Below, piece after piece: positions 63,490 through 64,000 of a DNA stretch of 64,000 nucleotides (within the stretch, counting starts at the first letter, position 1; each line of letters begins with the position of its first letter). Made by a program: the position numbers and the translations under genes. The notes under the pieces are model-generated. The model made no database searches, was not told where the DNA came from, and was given only the letters and a program-made list of their open reading frames with translations. This DNA comes from Kappaphycus alvarezii. Taxonomy: Eukaryota; Rhodophyta; Florideophyceae; Gigartinales; Solieriaceae. The DNA lies in the NCBI GenBank assembly GCA_002205965.3, contig NADL03000513.1, positions 868,001 through 932,000 of the forward strand, read 5' to 3'.

Positions 63490-64000
63490 AAGTACTACTA
63501 CTACATACTGTACTGTATAGAGATTCCTTTTGTAAAGATTTATGTTGCAGTCGAGCTTTTTTCGAAAAAGAAGCAAACTTAAACTCTATCCTCGAGAACC
63601 TGAAATGATCTAAGCATGGAGAACAATCCTTACCCTCAAGGCGCTCTTCAAACATAGAACTGCCTCAATATGGGGGCTTATTAAAGGAAGATTTCGCTTT
63701 GCGAACAACGAGGTCGTCAGAACTGCATCTTGTCCGTGCTGTGGTCACATGATTGTCAGTGTGCTTGAGTAGAGCATCGTGCGGAGCAGTTTAGAAGTGA
63801 GAATGGCGGGGAAACCCCATTGAATTTCAAAGTTCTCCACGAAACTGGCATACCTTTGTAATCTGTGAGTTCATTGGGAAATTGACGCGTTTCGTTGACT
63901 TTGAAGCGCAATTTGCGGAGAAAGCAGCAGGATTTTGGCGAGTCAAACCGATAGATACGAATGGGGCAGTCATGATACTTTCTGTACAGACAAAAGGCTT
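63490..64000. other. No gene recognised at the window edge
   Basis: Mixed sequence with a TACTGTACTGTA run at 63506 and no long ORF. A feature may continue past the edge. Confidence 0.35.

Noticed and set aside
1-64000. CRISPR arrays, bacterial operons, rRNA genes
   Set aside because: No regularly spaced repeats, no Shine-Dalgarno-led gene clusters and no rRNA signature were seen. The window is eukaryotic in character.

Overview
The window looks like eukaryotic nuclear DNA from an AT-rich, transposon-laden genome. It has no operons and no ribosome-binding sites. Only two long ORFs look like single-copy host genes, at 24.8 and 29.1 kb. Nearly everything else I can recognise is a mobile element: Ty3/gypsy, Ty1/copia and LINE sequences, inverted-repeat elements, and decayed copies of these. 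The host lineage cannot be fixed from sequence alone. A red macroalga is one weak possibility, because the two intronless sulfotransferase-like paralogues and a possible group II intron fragment would fit, but nothing proves it.

Layout. 1-2.9 kb is AT-rich with nothing recognised. 2.9-6.2 kb is a diverged copy of 58.9-63.2 kb. 6.2-12.0 kb is an old gypsy element with a long (~1.5 kb) 5' LTR, a conserved primer-binding site and a decayed gag-pol that has lost its RT core. 12.4-12.8 kb resembles a group II intron. 13.9-14.9 kb (minus) and 17.1-18.4 kb (plus) are decayed long LTRs. 19011-20510 is an intact 1,500-bp solo LTR flanked by CTAGT on both sides; it contains a clean 198-codon ORF. 20.5-23.7 kb holds an inverted-repeat element and a GC-rich, strand-skewed stretch. 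24.8 and 29.1 kb carry the sulfotransferase-like genes, with inverted-repeat elements between them. 30306-37789 is a young 7.5-kb Ty3/gypsy element with near-identical 716/720-bp LTRs and CCAAC target duplications, inserted into an older repeat. 38.1-39.4 and 45.7-47.8 kb are further long LTRs. 40.0-42.1 kb (minus) is a copia remnant. 42.9-43.1 kb is a 5'-truncated LINE end. 52.8-54.9 kb is a second, different gypsy-like gag-protease remnant. 47.8-52.8 and 55-58.9 kb show no gene.

The main points of interest are these. (1) A family of long LTRs carries its own small acidic-tailed ORF inside the LTR; it is seen six times and once intact in a TSD-flanked solo LTR. (2) The young gypsy element has an unrecognised domain of about 125 residues, duplicated in tandem, downstream of integrase. 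(3) A dispersed inverted-repeat family (called the S-repeat here) preserves, across diverged copies, the tail of a protein I do not recognise (pattern ETY-KVR...QRHAAA-VMSN-ACLLAGL). (4) The young gypsy is split into five reading frames by single-base steps, mostly at homopolymers. Its two LTRs differ only by four 1-base deletions, so an intact element may be masked by indel errors or by frameshifting.
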